NCBI GenBank assembly: GCA_015698045.1
Contig: BLAL01000165.1
Location: 906,001-970,000 of the forward strand
DNA: 64,000 bases
Reading direction: 5' to 3'
Source: Rhizophagus clarus
Taxonomy: Eukaryota; Glomeromycota; Glomeromycetes; Glomerales; Glomeraceae
Part shown: piece by piece, positions 1-12,536 of the stretch
Layout: every line of letters starts with the position of its first letter
How positions within the stretch are numbered: position 1 is the stretch's first letter
Program-made: the position numbers and the translations under genes
Notes under the pieces: generated by a model
The model's database searches: none
Seen by the model: the letters and a program-made list of their open reading frames with translations, nothing else
Told to the model about the DNA's origin: nothing

Positions 1-318
1 AACACCTTTTTGAAACTTCCCTTGCATAGGTTTAAAACTTGTATTTGAAGGTAGAGAAATATCTTGTAAAACTTCTTTTGTTTGTTCGTTACCCTATGAA
101 TTAAAATATCAATAAAAAAAAAAAAAACAATAATAATTGAAACTATATATAAAGCACATAAAACGAACCATTTCGTAATTGTTTAATTAAATCTTACAAC
201 GATGAGAAAATTTATTTTATAGACCTACATAGCCACGTGTAGTCAAAGTAACCAAATTAAAATTATCGGCAAATAATAAATTTTGTGCCACATGTCTGTC
301 TCGATCACGTGGAGTCAT
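1..318 (-). CDS. 5' end of unrecognised protein-coding gene (partial, leaves window at left edge)
   Basis: Two exons can be placed. Exon 1 is 318-229: ATG, 30 codons, opening MTPRDRDRHVAQNLLFADNF. Exon 2 starts at 93 after an acceptor AG and is open to position 1. The intron 228-94 begins GTAGGT and is phase 0. The join reads through without a stop and gives 61 residues. I recognise no domain in this short N-terminus. The gene is divergent from the mitochondrial carrier that starts at 696, so the two may share a promoter region. Support rests only on reading frame, splice signals and locally higher GC, so the gene call is moderate and the function unknown. Confidence 0.5.
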
Positions 319-695
319 GGCGAAGTTGAAACTTGAAATTTTACTTGATCAATACTAGTTATTAAAAAATTATGTTTCGCAAGATCACTTATTCACTTAG
401 CCCGAACGCGAGTAAATAAAAGACACGTTTACAACAAAACTAGCATTTAACCTAATTTCAAAGATTCCGCCAACAAGAAGTGAAATATTTTTTTGCTGTA
501 TGATTTGTAAGTTTGTAACAATCATAATTATAAAGATGTACTTAATTGTAAAATTCGTATAACCTTTATATTGACGTATTTGGATAGTCCATAAAAATTG
601 TTATGTTTATCGGAATATACACATATATATATATAATATTATAAATAATCGGGCATTTTTTTGATTTTTAGACCTAAAATCTTAGTAAAAAGAAA
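319..695. promoter_or_regulatory. Divergent intergenic region, likely shared promoter
   Basis: This stretch of 377 bases lies between the start codons of two divergently oriented genes. It is AT-rich and contains a TATATATATATAATATTATA run near 623-642, about 60-70 bases before the carrier ATG. No open frame is supported. A promoter role is inferred from position only. Confidence 0.35.
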
Positions 696-845
696 ATGGG
701 TAAATAGGTTAAAGGTTAAATCGAATTATTAATAATAATGATAAATTTATTAAATTATAGCTTTTTTTTTTTTTACATATGATTTATTAGCCCAAACTTT
801 TAATGATTTTCTTGCAGGTAAATTTATGTCAAAATAAATAATTTA

Positions 846-904
<59 letters not shown>

Positions 905-2221
905 TAAATTAAATTAAAATTAAATTAAAATTAAATAAATGAAATAAATGTGTATAGGGTATATTAGTGGGGTAGCAGGATTACTCGTTGGAAGCCCTTT
1001 AGATGTCTTAAAAGTGCGACTTCAAATTGCGTCAACCACGAATAGTCACACACCAACGTCATCATCCATGAGAACATTGATTGAAATGAAACGAGCTGAA
1101 GGCGTAAATATTTATTTAAAAGAAAACTAATAAAGCTTTTTTATACCCTTAAAATATATCACAAGTTTATCATCTAATTTTTATAGTTAAGTTCATTATT
1201 TAAAGGTGTAGGGTCACCAATCATAGGGCTTGCATTTTTGAATTCGATATTATTTGCTTCATATGGAGGAATTATGAGAGCATTTGAAGAATACGGTTTC
1301 AAAACATCACCTAATCCAACATTATCTCAAGTTTATATTGCAGGATTTGGTGCTGGTATTGCTTGTTTCTTGGCTAGTACACCAACCGAATTGGTTAAAT
1401 GCAGAGCTCAGGTTTATCCTAATTCTTCCACTTGGACCATTTTCAAAACCATTTTATTTACCCAAGGAATTAGAGGTAAATTATTCGTAAAATTTGAATA
1501 TTTCTTAATCAAAATCAAATTAACCTTTTTCTTTTAATTAGGATTTTATCAAGGAGGTCTTATAACAATTATTCGTGATGCACCTGGATATGGTGTTTAT
1601 TTTTGGTACGAATAAACATGATGTATTCTTTCTAACGAAATAAATAAATAAATAAATAAATAAATTAAAATTATTTAATTATTTAATTATTAATCATAAG
1701 GGCATACGAAGGATTAAAAAGAGTATTAGAAGTAACTACAGATAATTCTAGTGAAAATATCTCAAAATTGTTATTTTCTGGTGGAATGGCAGGACTTTTA
1801 TCCTGGGGTAGTATTTATCCGTTAGGTATGTAAAAGATACCAAATTGAGAGTAGAAACGACGTTAAACGTTAAACAGAATCTAATTGATCACGCGTTTTT
1901 CCCGTATTATGTTAATTAGATGTTATAAAATCTCGATTACAGACACAATATTCGTCATCAATTAATCCACATACGGAAGAAACTCCTCTTATACAACGTA
2001 GGAATTATTTAAATGTATCACCTACAGTAATTAGAAAACATGTACCTTGTTATACGGGTATTGTCGATTGTGTTATTAAATCTTATCATGCCGATGGAAT
2101 TTCTGTGTTTTTTAGAGGAATAATACCTACACTCATTCGTGCTTGGCCTGTTAATGCTGTAACTTTTTATGTTTATGAAATAATGATTAATTGGTTAAAC
2201 GGTTTACAACAGTCAAATTAA
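696..2221 (+). CDS. Mitochondrial carrier family (SLC25-type) protein, seven exons
   Basis: Predicted solute carrier of the inner mitochondrial membrane, 318 residues, the usual size for the family. Exons: 696-699, 791-817, 958-1103, 1187-1475, 1542-1605, 1701-1825, 1920-2221; every join is GT..AG and in frame. The first coding exon is only ATGG; it joins to 791 to give MAQTFNDFLAG and the usual first helix. The three repeats each carry the signature: SPLDVLKVRLQ near residue 24, STPTELVKCR in the middle, YPLDVIKSRLQ in the third, with glycine-rich helices between and F/Y-x-G segments (FKGVGSP, FYQGG, FFRGI). The transported substrate cannot be read from the sequence; the length and motif pattern resemble the carnitine/amino-acid-type branch (Crc1/Ymc1-like), which is only a suggestion. 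An open frame starting at 948 is not the true start, because its first codons lie in intron 2. Confidence 0.88.
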
Positions 2222-2700
2222 TTTATTCATTATTTATTTGCCGTTTTAAGATCATAAAAAAAAACATGTGGCGCAGTTTATTTTTAATTATTTTCTATTC
2301 TTTAGGAAAAACAAAAAAAAAAAAAAGAAAAAAAAAAATGTACGATAAATTAAGCTATTTAAATTAGAGATGAACAAAAATTTCATTTTTTAGCAAAGAG
2401 GTCCATATAATATAAAAATATATCAAATAGATAGAATTCTTGAAAAGAATTCGGAAGAAATTTATAAATAGTTAATTTAACCGATCCATTGTTATAATAA
2501 ATAAGTTGTTATTAAATTAAAAAAATATTTTATTTTAATCCGAAAAATATTTTCGGAAAAATCAACAGTCAACAAAATACACATAATTATCAACCTGCAT
2601 AAAAGATTGGTTAAATATTAATTTGTAAGCAATATTTCCATTACACCATTTACACCATGGTTGTCAATATATATATATAATCAGACAACTTTCACAAACC

Positions 2701-2732
<32 letters not shown>

Positions 2733-2905
2733 ATTTATTTCTCCCAACCGGAAAATAACTCCCTCCTCGAAAAAAAAAAAAAAATATTTTGATTATCATA
2801 TGGCAATCTAATATCATTCATTTGTTCATTCATTTTAAACTTTTTTTAATTAATTTCACAAAAAAAAAAAAAAAAAAAGGATTTTCGTTCATACCCTCAT
2901 CTTTG
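2222..2905. other. Intergenic region between carrier and BTB-TLDc gene
   Basis: AT-rich sequence with A and T homopolymers and a TATATATATATAATC run near 2668 that may serve the downstream gene. No supported coding sequence. Confidence 0.5.
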
Positions 2906-4624
2906 ATGTCTATGTCTACGGATTTTACAACGATTTTGTTACGAGATTTCAATAACCTTCTCGAGGAAGGTGTTGACCACAACGTCATCATCCAAGCTGG
3001 CGAAGAACCAAATACAAAATCATTTCGAGCTCATTCTGGAATTCTTCGGGCTAGGTGTCCTTATTTTCGCACTGCGTTGTCTGAAACATGGGTTAAACCA
3101 CAAGAGGATGGTATAATAATATTTAGAAAACCAAACATTTCCGCTGAAATTTTTGATATTATCCTCAAGTAAGGTTAAAAAAAAAACATCTTTTTAATTT
3201 ATAATGTAATATATATATATTTTTTTTTTTTTTCAAATTTAATAATAATAATAATAATATATATATATATATATATAAAATAATAATAAAATTTTTTAAG
3301 ATATATTTATACAGGTAAAATAGCGTTGGATAGACAGGATGGAACTGGAATACTTAGATTATTGATGGCAGCAGATGAATTAATTTTACATGATTTATTT
3401 GGGTTCATTCAACAACATCTCATAGAACATAAAGCAGAATGGATGCAAGAAAATTTTGATTTAGTTCGTCGAACTGTATTTCAAAATGATCGATTAAAAA
3501 AACTTCAAGATTATTGTGTGGATAAAATTTGTAAAGAACCTTCTTTATTATTTAATTTAAAGGATTACCTTTCAGTAAATTTAACTGTATTATTAAGAGT
3601 TTTTCAAAGAGATGATTTACAATTAGATGAAATTGAAGTTTGGGATTATTTAATACAATGGGGGACTGCTCATACTTGTGCTTCAACTGAAACACCAGAT
3701 TTAGCCTTAGAACATATTTCAAAATGGTCAGAAGAACACGTAAAGGTTTTACAATCTACGATATATCAATGTATCCCTTTAATTAGAATATTTCAAATTT
3801 CATCAAAAGATTTTTTTAATAAAATAGTACCATATAAAGACATTTTATCTAAATCGCTTTATGAAGACGTTATGAAATATCATATGGTTCCAGATTGCCC
3901 AAAACCTCCTTCATTAATGCCACCAAGAAGAGGTGGTTTTGAATCAATTTTAATAAGAGCGAAACATGCCGCCTTAATTTCAAGTTGGATCGATAGAAAT
4001 GATATAAATGTATTTTGTAATTCTACAAGTATTCCTTACGAATATAGTAACATTCCTTATGAATTCAAATTACTTATAAGAGGAAGTCGAGATGGATTCT
4101 CTCCTGCTGCATTTCATGCAAAATGTGATTTACAAGGGCCAACCGTATTGGTTTTAAAAATTCATGGAACAGGACAATTAATTGGAGGTTATAATCCAAT
4201 TTCTTGGGATTCAACGAATAAATGGGGAAATACTAAAGATAGTTTTCTTTTTTCTTTAGGGGATGGAGAAGATTTAAAAAATGTTGTATTTAGTAGAGTT
4301 CAAGAACATTCAAGAGCAGTTTTATGTTCTCAAGCAATTGGGCCATGTTTTGGAAGTGGAGATTTAGTTATGGGTGGAACTCACGCTAATTTTAATTTAG
4401 AACTAGGTTGTTCGTGTAAAAGACAATCTTATGAAAGACATTTAATTCTAAATCATGATAGATTTTCTGTTGATGAGTATGAAATATTTAAAGTTACACC
4501 CAAATTAGGGGTTAGAAATAGTCAACACTATAATAATTTTACAAGAACTAGTGGAAGATTTTCTCTTTTATTACCTCACAATCATTATTTCACTCCTAAT
4601 AATCAACAACCACATTATAATTGA
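2906..4624 (+). CDS. BTB/POZ-BACK-TLDc domain protein
   Basis: Two exons, 2906-3168 and 3301-4624 (intron GTAAGG..TTTTAAG), encode 528 residues. The BTB fold covers about residues 8-125: LLRDFNNLLEEGVDHNVII, then FRAHSGILRARCPYFRTAL, the usual H-x-x-I/V-L-x-x-R-x-x-x-F pattern, and the IYTGKIAL strand across the splice. A BACK-like helical region follows (about 130-250), then a TLDc domain at about 298-475, with GFSPAAFHAKCDLQGPTVLV and FLFSLGDGEDLKN. The C-terminal 50 residues are polar and probably disordered. Members of this BTB-TLDc type are very numerous in Rhizophagus; BTB proteins often act as substrate adaptors of cullin-3 ubiquitin ligases, and TLDc domains occur in oxidation-resistance and V-ATPase-binding proteins. 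The role of this copy is unknown. Start 2906 is preferred over an in-frame upstream ATG at 2789, because the BTB fold starts soon after it and the upstream codons come from A/T-rich leader. Confidence 0.9.
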
Positions 4625-6146
4625 GATTATCTTACAATGTATTTAATAGAAAAAGAAAAATAATAGACGTTTTTTGATTATTTTAATCATTATTTATTTT
4701 ATTTTTTTTTTTTTATTTTTTTTTTTAAAAAAAAAAAAAAAACAAAAAAAACAAAACAAATAAATAAAAAATTCCAATGTAATTGCACAGATTGCACTAA
4801 AAAAATTAATAAAATCTGCATGATCATATTAACCAATAAACATTATGCATATTGTAAAATTAAATTTCATTATCGTGAGCTCCACTCACTCATAAAATTG
4901 TGAATTTCGTCCCAATATGTATACCGTATATTATGAGTCGTACTATCGCCCTCATTTGGGGTATGCATCGATTGACCCTTAAAATTTTCAAGGGTACCCG
5001 CAATATACGGTAGATCCGCATTATGAATATCTGTGAACGGATCAAAGCTGTTCCGGAGGATAACATTAAAAGATTTGCCAACGTAACCTGTAAAATAAAT
5101 TTTAAAAGTCAAAATTAATAAAAATAAATATCTGATATTTTCCGCATTTTTATAAGGGTTGAAAGTTTAAACAATTATCGATAATAATAGATAATAATAA
5201 TTGCTAACTAAGCTTAATTTGAATGACGAGTTTTCCACTTTAATATTCGTCCAATAAGAAGATAAAAACAAACGTGTATTACAGGTTAAATTTGTAATAA
5301 GAATAGTGATTAATTCTAAATTTAGTATAATGTCAAAAAAGTTAATAATATAATTATTTATCGATATACTAACTGAAAAGGTTACTAAGGGAATAAAAAA
5401 AAAAAAAAATGTGTGTTTTTGCTAATCTTTACTTTAATCTTACTTTAATTAGAAGCATGTCCAGAATCCAAAAGAGTAGTGAAAGAATGGATCTCGAAAA
5501 AAAAAAAATTCAAATCAAGTATTTTTTGATTATCATCTTAACGGGAAACTGAATACAACAATCTTTTATCTATTGCAGTATATTTAATTTAAAAATGGAA
5601 TAACGCAAAATCTCATCAATTTAAATTTACAAATTACACCACGGGTTTTGTTTGCGATACGCTCGTTAAAATTCGAGATAACGCGCAAAAATTTAAAGGA
5701 AATCAGTGACAGTATAGTATCTAAACCAAATAATCGCGTTTTCTTTTGTTTTGCCGAATTAGCATGTGGCTTAGCCTTTTCCCATAAGAAAATCATAAGC
5801 TAAAATGCATTTAGACTATTTAGACTAATATTAAAAAAACTATTTTGTCATTATTACAACAAAGCCCTTTTAAGCCTAAACATTTAGTTTATACATAAAT
5901 ACGCGCGAGGAAATAAATTTATCTCTTTTTTTTTTTTCATTCCCAAATAATTTATTAATAATAAATATTAATTTATTGTATATAATTAACCCACCCAACC
6001 CTATTATCTTATTATTATATTTTATAATATCTAATTTACAAATGAAAAAAAAGAATAATTATATTTTATCAGTGTGGATGTTTTTTTTTTTAAAAAAAAA
6101 GAAAAAATACAATAAAAATACATATATGTGTACATAATAAAAGAAG
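4625..6146. other. Intergenic region between convergent genes
   Basis: Mostly AT-rich with homopolymers. It contains one stretch of more even composition (4870-5094), listed separately as a possible exon. A minus-strand open frame at 5584-5796 has no recognisable domain, start context or partner exon, so I do not call it. Confidence 0.4.
4870..5094 (-). CDS. Possible terminal exon of an unrecognised gene
   Basis: A minus-strand frame of about 75 codons ends with TAA at 4870-4872. It is preceded on the coding strand by TTATTTTACAG, a good acceptor, immediately upstream of GTTACGTTGG. The segment is clearly more GC-rich than its surroundings, as exons are here, and encodes a polar peptide (YVGKSFNVILRN, then DSTTHNIRYTYWDEI). 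I could not find a matching upstream exon or start codon, and I do not recognise the protein. It may be a gene remnant. Confidence 0.22.
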   Translation of the reverse strand, partial: FTGYVGKSFNVILRNSFDPFTDIHNADLPYIAGTLENFKGQSMHTPNEGDSTTHNIRYTYWDEIHNFMSEWSSR

Positions 6147-7921
6147 TTAAATTACATGACGCAAAAAGTCCGAAATTTTCACGGGTTTGTCCTTTAAATA
6201 AGCACCAACTAAATGACAATCATAACCCAAATAATGAGTCCACCAACGAACGTATAATGTTTCAAGAGGAGCGGTAGTATTTTGTAAAAACAACTGCATT
6301 GGAGTGTCACCTATATATATCCAAATATTAAGATGACGCAGTGTGACAGGCATAAGACTACCTAAATCTTTCCAAAGAGCTTCATCATCCCATGAAATGC
6401 GATCCATTCGAAATATACTTAGACTTTTTAATTTACATTCAGAAGAAGTTAATATATCAATTAAATGACTTATTTGTATTTTAGCTATAGGAACTCCTAA
6501 TCTGATAATTTTGGGACAATTTTGAGCTACAGCTTCAATAATTGTGGGTGATATTATATGAAGTTGTTGATTATCCACAGGTTTATAATAAACTTCTTCT
6601 AAATGTGTTGGGTTATTTTGTATTAAAGAAACCACAACACTATCCCAACCGTAAGTAGATTCTACAATATGTATTTTACGAAGTTTTGGAAAATTCGCAC
6701 ATATTAAAGGTGCAAGAATTTCATCTGTAGCAAATGAACAATTTTTGATTATTAATTCTTCTAGATTTACACAATTTGCTAAACCTTCTAATGTTGACCT
6801 CATTATTGAGGATGTTGATGTTGATGTTGTTGATGTTGAAGGTTGATTTGAAATAAAATGAACATAAATAATTTCAACGGAAATTAGAGAATTCGCTTGA
6901 GATCCTAATGAAGTAAGTGTTAATGCAGGATAAGTAGAATATCCAAATAATTTTATATGTCTTAAATTATTTTGAATGCTAATTAATGATGCTAAATTTT
7001 GCTCATCTTCAGGATGTGGAGCTTGATTAAAAGAATAATCTATAACTTCCAAAGTTTCTATATTTTTGGCATACTTCGATAAATATCCGAAAATTGACCA
7101 ATCAGTTATATAATGAATGGATAACCTTTTTAATTTAGCAAGATATGTGTCAATGCCAGCAGAATAAAGTAACAAAGGATATGCTTTCCAAATTTCCTTA
7201 TTACCCCAATCCAGTGAAAGTGACCGAATACTAGACCGCCGACTAAAAAATAATGTACAAAATGTTCTATATACCAGTAAACTAGGCTCCGCATTGAATG
7301 GATTATGCCTAAAGTAAGAAATAAAAAAAAAAAAAAATTTTTATTTTTTTAAAAAAAAAATTGTAAAATAAAAGAAAAAAAAGTATTAAGAACAATTTTA
7401 AATAAAATTATATATATGTATATATACCGTTTCGGGGAAACAGAATATTTTGTTTGAGTGCGATCTGTCCATCTTTGAACTATGCTATAAAGACTTCCCA
7501 TACTAAGATGACGCAAAAAGGATACATAGTCAAATGCTGGTACTCGTCTACGATTAGGAATTCCAATAATATCATTATCAATAAGATAATTTCTCTCAGG
7601 TTCAGTGAGACATGTTAAATAAACATCTATTATGGTCGACGGTGTTAAATCAAGAAAAGGTTGTGCCCATAATGAAGGAACTGAATTTTCGCACCAAATT
7701 CTATTAACTAAAACACAGGATTGTAATGTTTTATAATCATCTTCTAGATGAGAAAATATTTCAATAAGTACATCCGTAGGAAGTATTAATTTGCGTTTTT
7801 GTTGTCGAGATGTTGAAGAATTTGTATGAGCAAGTTGGTCATTGTTGTATAAATCTAATACACCTTTGCCTTTAAATAAATTAGACAAATTTCCCTTTAA
7901 TGCGTGCAAACGTCGACCCAT
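6147..7921 (-). CDS. F-box protein with leucine-rich-repeat-like C-terminus
   Basis: Two exons, 7921-7428 and 7308-6147, with intron 7427-7309 (GTATAT..TTTAG, codon split CG|G), encode 551 residues. An F-box-like helix set lies at about residues 42-90: LILPTDVLIEIFSHLEDD then SCVLVNRIWCENSVPSLWAQ. The rest is a long run of about 25-residue units with the LRR-like pattern of hydrophobic L-x-x-L and LEELIIKNC / LRKIHIVESTYG strands. F-box proteins couple SKP1-cullin ubiquitin ligases to substrates; the LRR part would choose the substrate. This architecture is highly expanded in Rhizophagus. A Ser/Thr-rich insert (about residues 290-310, STSTTSTSTSSI) interrupts the repeats. An open frame starting at 7175 is an internal fragment of exon 2, not a separate gene. 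Stop is TAA at 6147-6149. Confidence 0.85.
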
Positions 7922-8841
7922 TTTTTAACCTGATTCATCTGCTTGCTCTTTAATTAAAAAAATTAAAATTAAAACTTTGGGATTTTTTTTTTATACATAA
8001 AGTCTAAAACAGACTGAAAAAAAAAGAAGATAATGATTAGCGAAAGGATAAAAAAAAAAAAAAAAGATTGTTTAGAAGAATAAAAAAAAAATTTTCGAAC
8101 AAATTTATTTATATTGCTAAAAATCATTTGAGCCACATTTGGGAATGCCTCCTCCTTTGCGCCGAATTGTACAACACACCCCCGCACACCAATTTATCTC
8201 GTGGAGTCCATCAATTTCCAAGTCTAGCTAATGAATACAAAGTAAATTTGTGTAAATTTCTGCGTGTACATATGAAACTCTAGGTTTTCTCTTACGTAAT
8301 TATCTTTGGATGTGGCGTGAAATTTTTTCATAATGACAAAATTGAGCCACTTTTGAAGATGTGATGTTTTTCTTTTTACATCTATTTACTAGGAAAGACA
8401 ATTTAACAATAAAACTAAAATGGAAAGATTGACTTCAATCGGAAAAATATTTTTTTTTCAATAAAGTTTTAAGGCTGTGTACAACAAATTTTTTAGATTC
8501 TTTCATAATCCGGCCGTATCGGCTTTTGAAAATTTTTTTTATGGAAATATGGATTGTTTTCTATGATGATCCTCGTAAATTTTTTTAGATAAACAATTGT
8601 GATATAGTTTGCCACCGCAGGCGCGGTAAAATTATATATAACGGGAGTGACATACTAATCACAAGAATTTGATCAAAGTCATAAAATTTTGTAGTTATTA
8701 AAAAATAATATTATCATCTTATTATCGTAATTAAAAAATAAAAATAGAAAGTTGCATATATATATATATGTATATTGTATAGTATATTTGCTAATATGAC
8801 ATACGTGTACTAATATAAATTATTGGATTTTATGATGAATG
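7922..8841. other. Intergenic region, upstream of the F-box gene
   Basis: Holds the likely promoter of the F-box gene. A segment at about 8130-8280 is less AT-rich and opens a 71-codon plus-strand frame starting at 8068, but that frame has no domain or splice support. No RNA gene was recognised. Confidence 0.4.
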
Positions 8842-10750
8842 CTAAATTAAAACTATATAATTAACTGATACATACTTATGAAACAATTGCTTTAAAATAG
8901 CTTTTCTTCCCTTATATTCATTATTTACGTTAATTTTGGATATACCACCTTCAGTAATTCTATCTAACAATTGTTCCAACAACTCAACACTAATTTTTGT
9001 TGAATTTAATAAAGGATAGATTTGTCTTGTAAGAATAATTGCTTTATGAAAATCGGTATAAGATCTCTTTGACCATATACCTAATACAACACTTAATAAA
9101 CATCCAATTGAAACCTAAATTATTTGAGAGAAAAAGAATTAGTAACAATATCTATCTCATAAAAAGAAAGTCTACATTCATTTACCTTCAAACGATTAGA
9201 AGAAATTGCACTAGCTGTTCTATTATTATAGAAATATGCCATTGGAACAATTGCAATACTGGCTCTAAAATAAAAATTCTTGTTAGAATACAATATGTCG
9301 GATAAATCATTCAAAATTAAAATATTTAATAACATTTACATAGAACCATAATACAAAAAATTAGAAGCCATCTTGGGGGTTTTCCATTTTCTAATAACAT
9401 CATTTATTTTACGTTGTGCAATTTCAACTTCTCCTCGTAAACGTTTAACTAACGAATGAAGTTTCTCCAACGGTTCTATAAAAATAAAATTTGATGCTTT
9501 GTAGTTTATTATTGCTAAAAAAAAAAAAAAAAAAAAAACACTAAAAATATTTTACCATCAAGATCTGTAAATTCTGCTAGACCCAAAAGATAATTTTCTT
9601 CAGGAACATGACTGATATGAGTTTTATCTTTAATTTCCCTGAGTTTTGGCTGAGAAATAAATGGAATCCAAGTAGGAATTTTAGATTCTCCATATAATTC
9701 ATTAAAGTATATTAAATTTCTTATAACCGTGAATAACCGATAAACAAGTATATCAAATGCTGTAAATGCCTATTAACAACGATAATAATTAATGCTATAT
9801 GTAATAAACCTATAATTAAATTATGAATTTAAGTATAAATTACCTCAGAACTGTCACCAAGACCATGATCTTCGATTAAAGAATTTAATACCTCAATAAA
9901 TAATTTACCAATTTCTTCATCAAAATAATTACGAACTTCAAATACAACCACTCTCATAACAATATCGTTTATTTCACGATTAATTGTAGTAATCGGACCA
10001 GGAAATAATATTTCTAAAGCTGATTCTATTCCTTCTTCTTGACGAATTTCATTAATAGCTGTTTCCAAAGAAGCTTGATCAACATCTTCATCAAAAGTTC
10101 TTAATTTAGTTGTATTAAGAATATTTCCTGTTCTATCGCATTTCGAATTACGTTCTATATTAATATATGATTTACTATCAAGTGGAACCCAATCTGCAAA
10201 TCCATTATGCGTTAAATCTGTAATCGATTGTGAGGAACGAAGTTGTTCAATTACATCTCGATGTTTTTGTGATTTAAAAGATATTTTAACCTACCAAAAT
10301 AAAAAATTCATTATGATCTTGATTTTTTTTTTTTTTTTAAAAAAAAAAGAAAATTTAAATCCAATACCTTAACACTCTTGATACTTGATCCTACTGCAAT
10401 ATAAGATCCTTCCATTGAACTTTCATTTGGACTATCAGGTTTAACAAAATCGTCAAACAAAGTTACAGTTATAGAATCATCACCGTCTTCACCTCCAATC
10501 GTTCTGATAACTTCCTTACGCAATTCTTCATAAGACAACTGAAAATTTTTGATTTTTCTATTTTTTAATATTACGGAATAAGGAAAAAAAAGTTTTTTTG
10601 CTTTTTAAATTTAAAGAAACATACGTTCAAATTATAAATGTTAAATAACGCATATTGTTCAGTTGCCCCATTATTATTTTCAACATAATGAAATAAATCA
10701 TTATAAAAAATAATTGGTTTAAGATTTCTTGCAGGACTACGAGTCGTCAT
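8842..10750 (-). CDS. Unrecognised seven-exon protein with two C-terminal hydrophobic segments
   Basis: Exons, each joined by GT..AG and in frame: 10750-10625, 10538-10368, 10290-9844, 9769-9556, 9475-9340, 9264-9186, 9114-8842; total 481 residues. I do not recognise the family. The N-terminal half is mixed and acidic (IRTIGGEDGDDSITVTLFDD). A helical middle follows (ETAINEIRQEEGIESAL, then EIGKLFIEVLNSLIEDHG), then a basic amphipathic helix with heptad character (EPLEKLHSLVKRLRGEVEIA). After that come two hydrophobic stretches, about residues 368-385 (IASIAIVPMAYFY) and 400-415 (SIGCLLSVVLGIW), which look like a membrane hairpin. The C-terminal exon is helical. No signal peptide is evident. 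The last splice is uncertain: AA|GTATGT near the end resembles a donor, so the true C-terminus could differ by a few residues. The gene is divergent from the kinase at 12537. Confidence 0.72.
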
Positions 10751-12536
10751 TTAAAAAACTATACAAAAATATAAAGTTATCGGTAAAAGTGATGATTGAT
10801 AGTAAGATACCAATTATAGGATTACACGAATGATCATATGATTATGGGAATAATTATAACTGCGGTAATAAACAATTCCTCATGATTGCATCACCCGACT
10901 TTTCTTCTATGATGATAACACGTAATAAATCACAACAATTAATCTTTAAGAAACATCATTTATCACAAACATTTTTTTTTTTTCAGTCTTGTTTGTAAGT
11001 AGGTTTATTTAACAATTTTAATATGATTGACGGATTTTGCAAAGACAAATGAATTAAAAATGGTCTAATAATCAAGTCTCGAAAAAGTAATGAAAGAACA
11101 ATCAAAACAAAAGTTATGACACGCGTATCATAGATAAGAGGGAAAGAAGAATTATTTTATGACTGCGGTAAAGAAATTAAAGATATAACTAAATTCAGTA
11201 ACAATGTAATAATATCATCAATGCCATATTAATTTAATTATACAATTTGAAATATGTCACTGTATCACTCGGACGCCAATATACTATTAAACTTTATTAT
11301 TATTATTGCTATTATTCTTTGTTTCGTTAATTGAAATATTTTTTTTTTTGTAATACAATGTGATACTAGACTTTCACCATCAGGTGAAAATAAAAAAAAT
11401 CGATTTTTCGAATTTTTTTTTACATGACTTCTAATTTATAGGCAACACATACACACAATAACAAGGTTTTTCTTTTTTTTTGGTTCTGATCATAAAAATA
11501 TTTATTTACTTGTTACAAAGAAATTACAATGAATTAAATGAAATTAACTTTATATTTGCACAGATGACGAAATTATAATAAGATAAGAATGTTTTAAAGA
11601 GATTATCTTTTAATAATTAATGCATCCTTATTCTTAAAAAGTAATGACTATAAAGTTTAAAAATTAAAAATTAAAACGCGAATATTAAATAAAGAAGGTA
11701 TTGATAATGATGACAGATGATTTTCGAACAATAGCAAGATCTGAAACAGTTTAATCTTATTGAAACAATATATAGAAATTCCCCCGCGTGTTACTAAAAA
11801 GATTGTTTATCATTCCATATTGAATTTTTGACCATAATGGAAATTTGATTCTTTTTTTAAAAAAAAATCATGCAAACATTTTTAAGAAAGAGTCTCGTTT
11901 GATCTTGTTCTTTTTATCTTTTTTCTCTGTTTCTTCGGCTAAAAAAAAAAAAAAAAATACTAAAAGTGGTAAAAAGAATTAAAAAAAGGTACGGGAATTT
12001 GCGGAAAATGGCCAATTATTTAAAACAATCTTATATATATGTCTTATGACGATTAATTTGCTGAAACCTGAAACAGGGGAATTTTTTACTACTTTAACCC
12101 TTAATTTACTACTAAACTAGTTTGACCCTCGTTTCCTTGGTTTCAATGAACCACAAATTACTGTTAAGTCACAAAGGGATAGCTCAAATTTAAATGTATT
12201 AAGTGGCGCAGTAACGATAAGCTCTAATTTTGTACCATAAAAAAAAAGTTTGTTTTTGATGATTTCCTGTTTCGGAAATTAACATTATAATAAAAAAAAG
12301 CCTATAACTAGAGAACAATTCTATGTATATGTGGATATTGTTTATTTATTATCCTAGCATAGCAATCAAATGAATATATATATTTATATACTATATAATA
12401 TACTATATATTAGAAATTTATAAAAAAAACCAAACTTAGATAAATCCTTACAAAAAAAAAATTGGATCGACCGCGCTACTTCTTTTTCTTTTAAAAAAAT
12501 TTTTTCTCAAATTTTCTTCAAAAAAAAAAAAAAAAA
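10751..12536. promoter_or_regulatory. Long divergent intergenic region
   Basis: About 1.8 kb between divergent genes, AT-rich, with no supported open frame. A TATATATATTTATATACTAT segment at about 12374-12393 followed by a pyrimidine-rich stretch (12480-12520) precedes the kinase start and is a plausible core promoter. Nothing else was recognised. Confidence 0.35.

Noticed and set aside
948..1130. Separate short gene starting at ATG 948
   Set aside because: The first codons belong to an intron and the last ones to the next intron; the segment is exon 3 of the carrier gene.
5584..5796. 70-codon minus-strand frame
   Set aside because: No recognisable domain or neighbouring exon; ordinary chance length in this region.
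8068..8283. 71-codon plus-strand frame upstream of the F-box gene
   Set aside because: Begins in an A-rich run, no domain, no splice partner; probably promoter or leader DNA.
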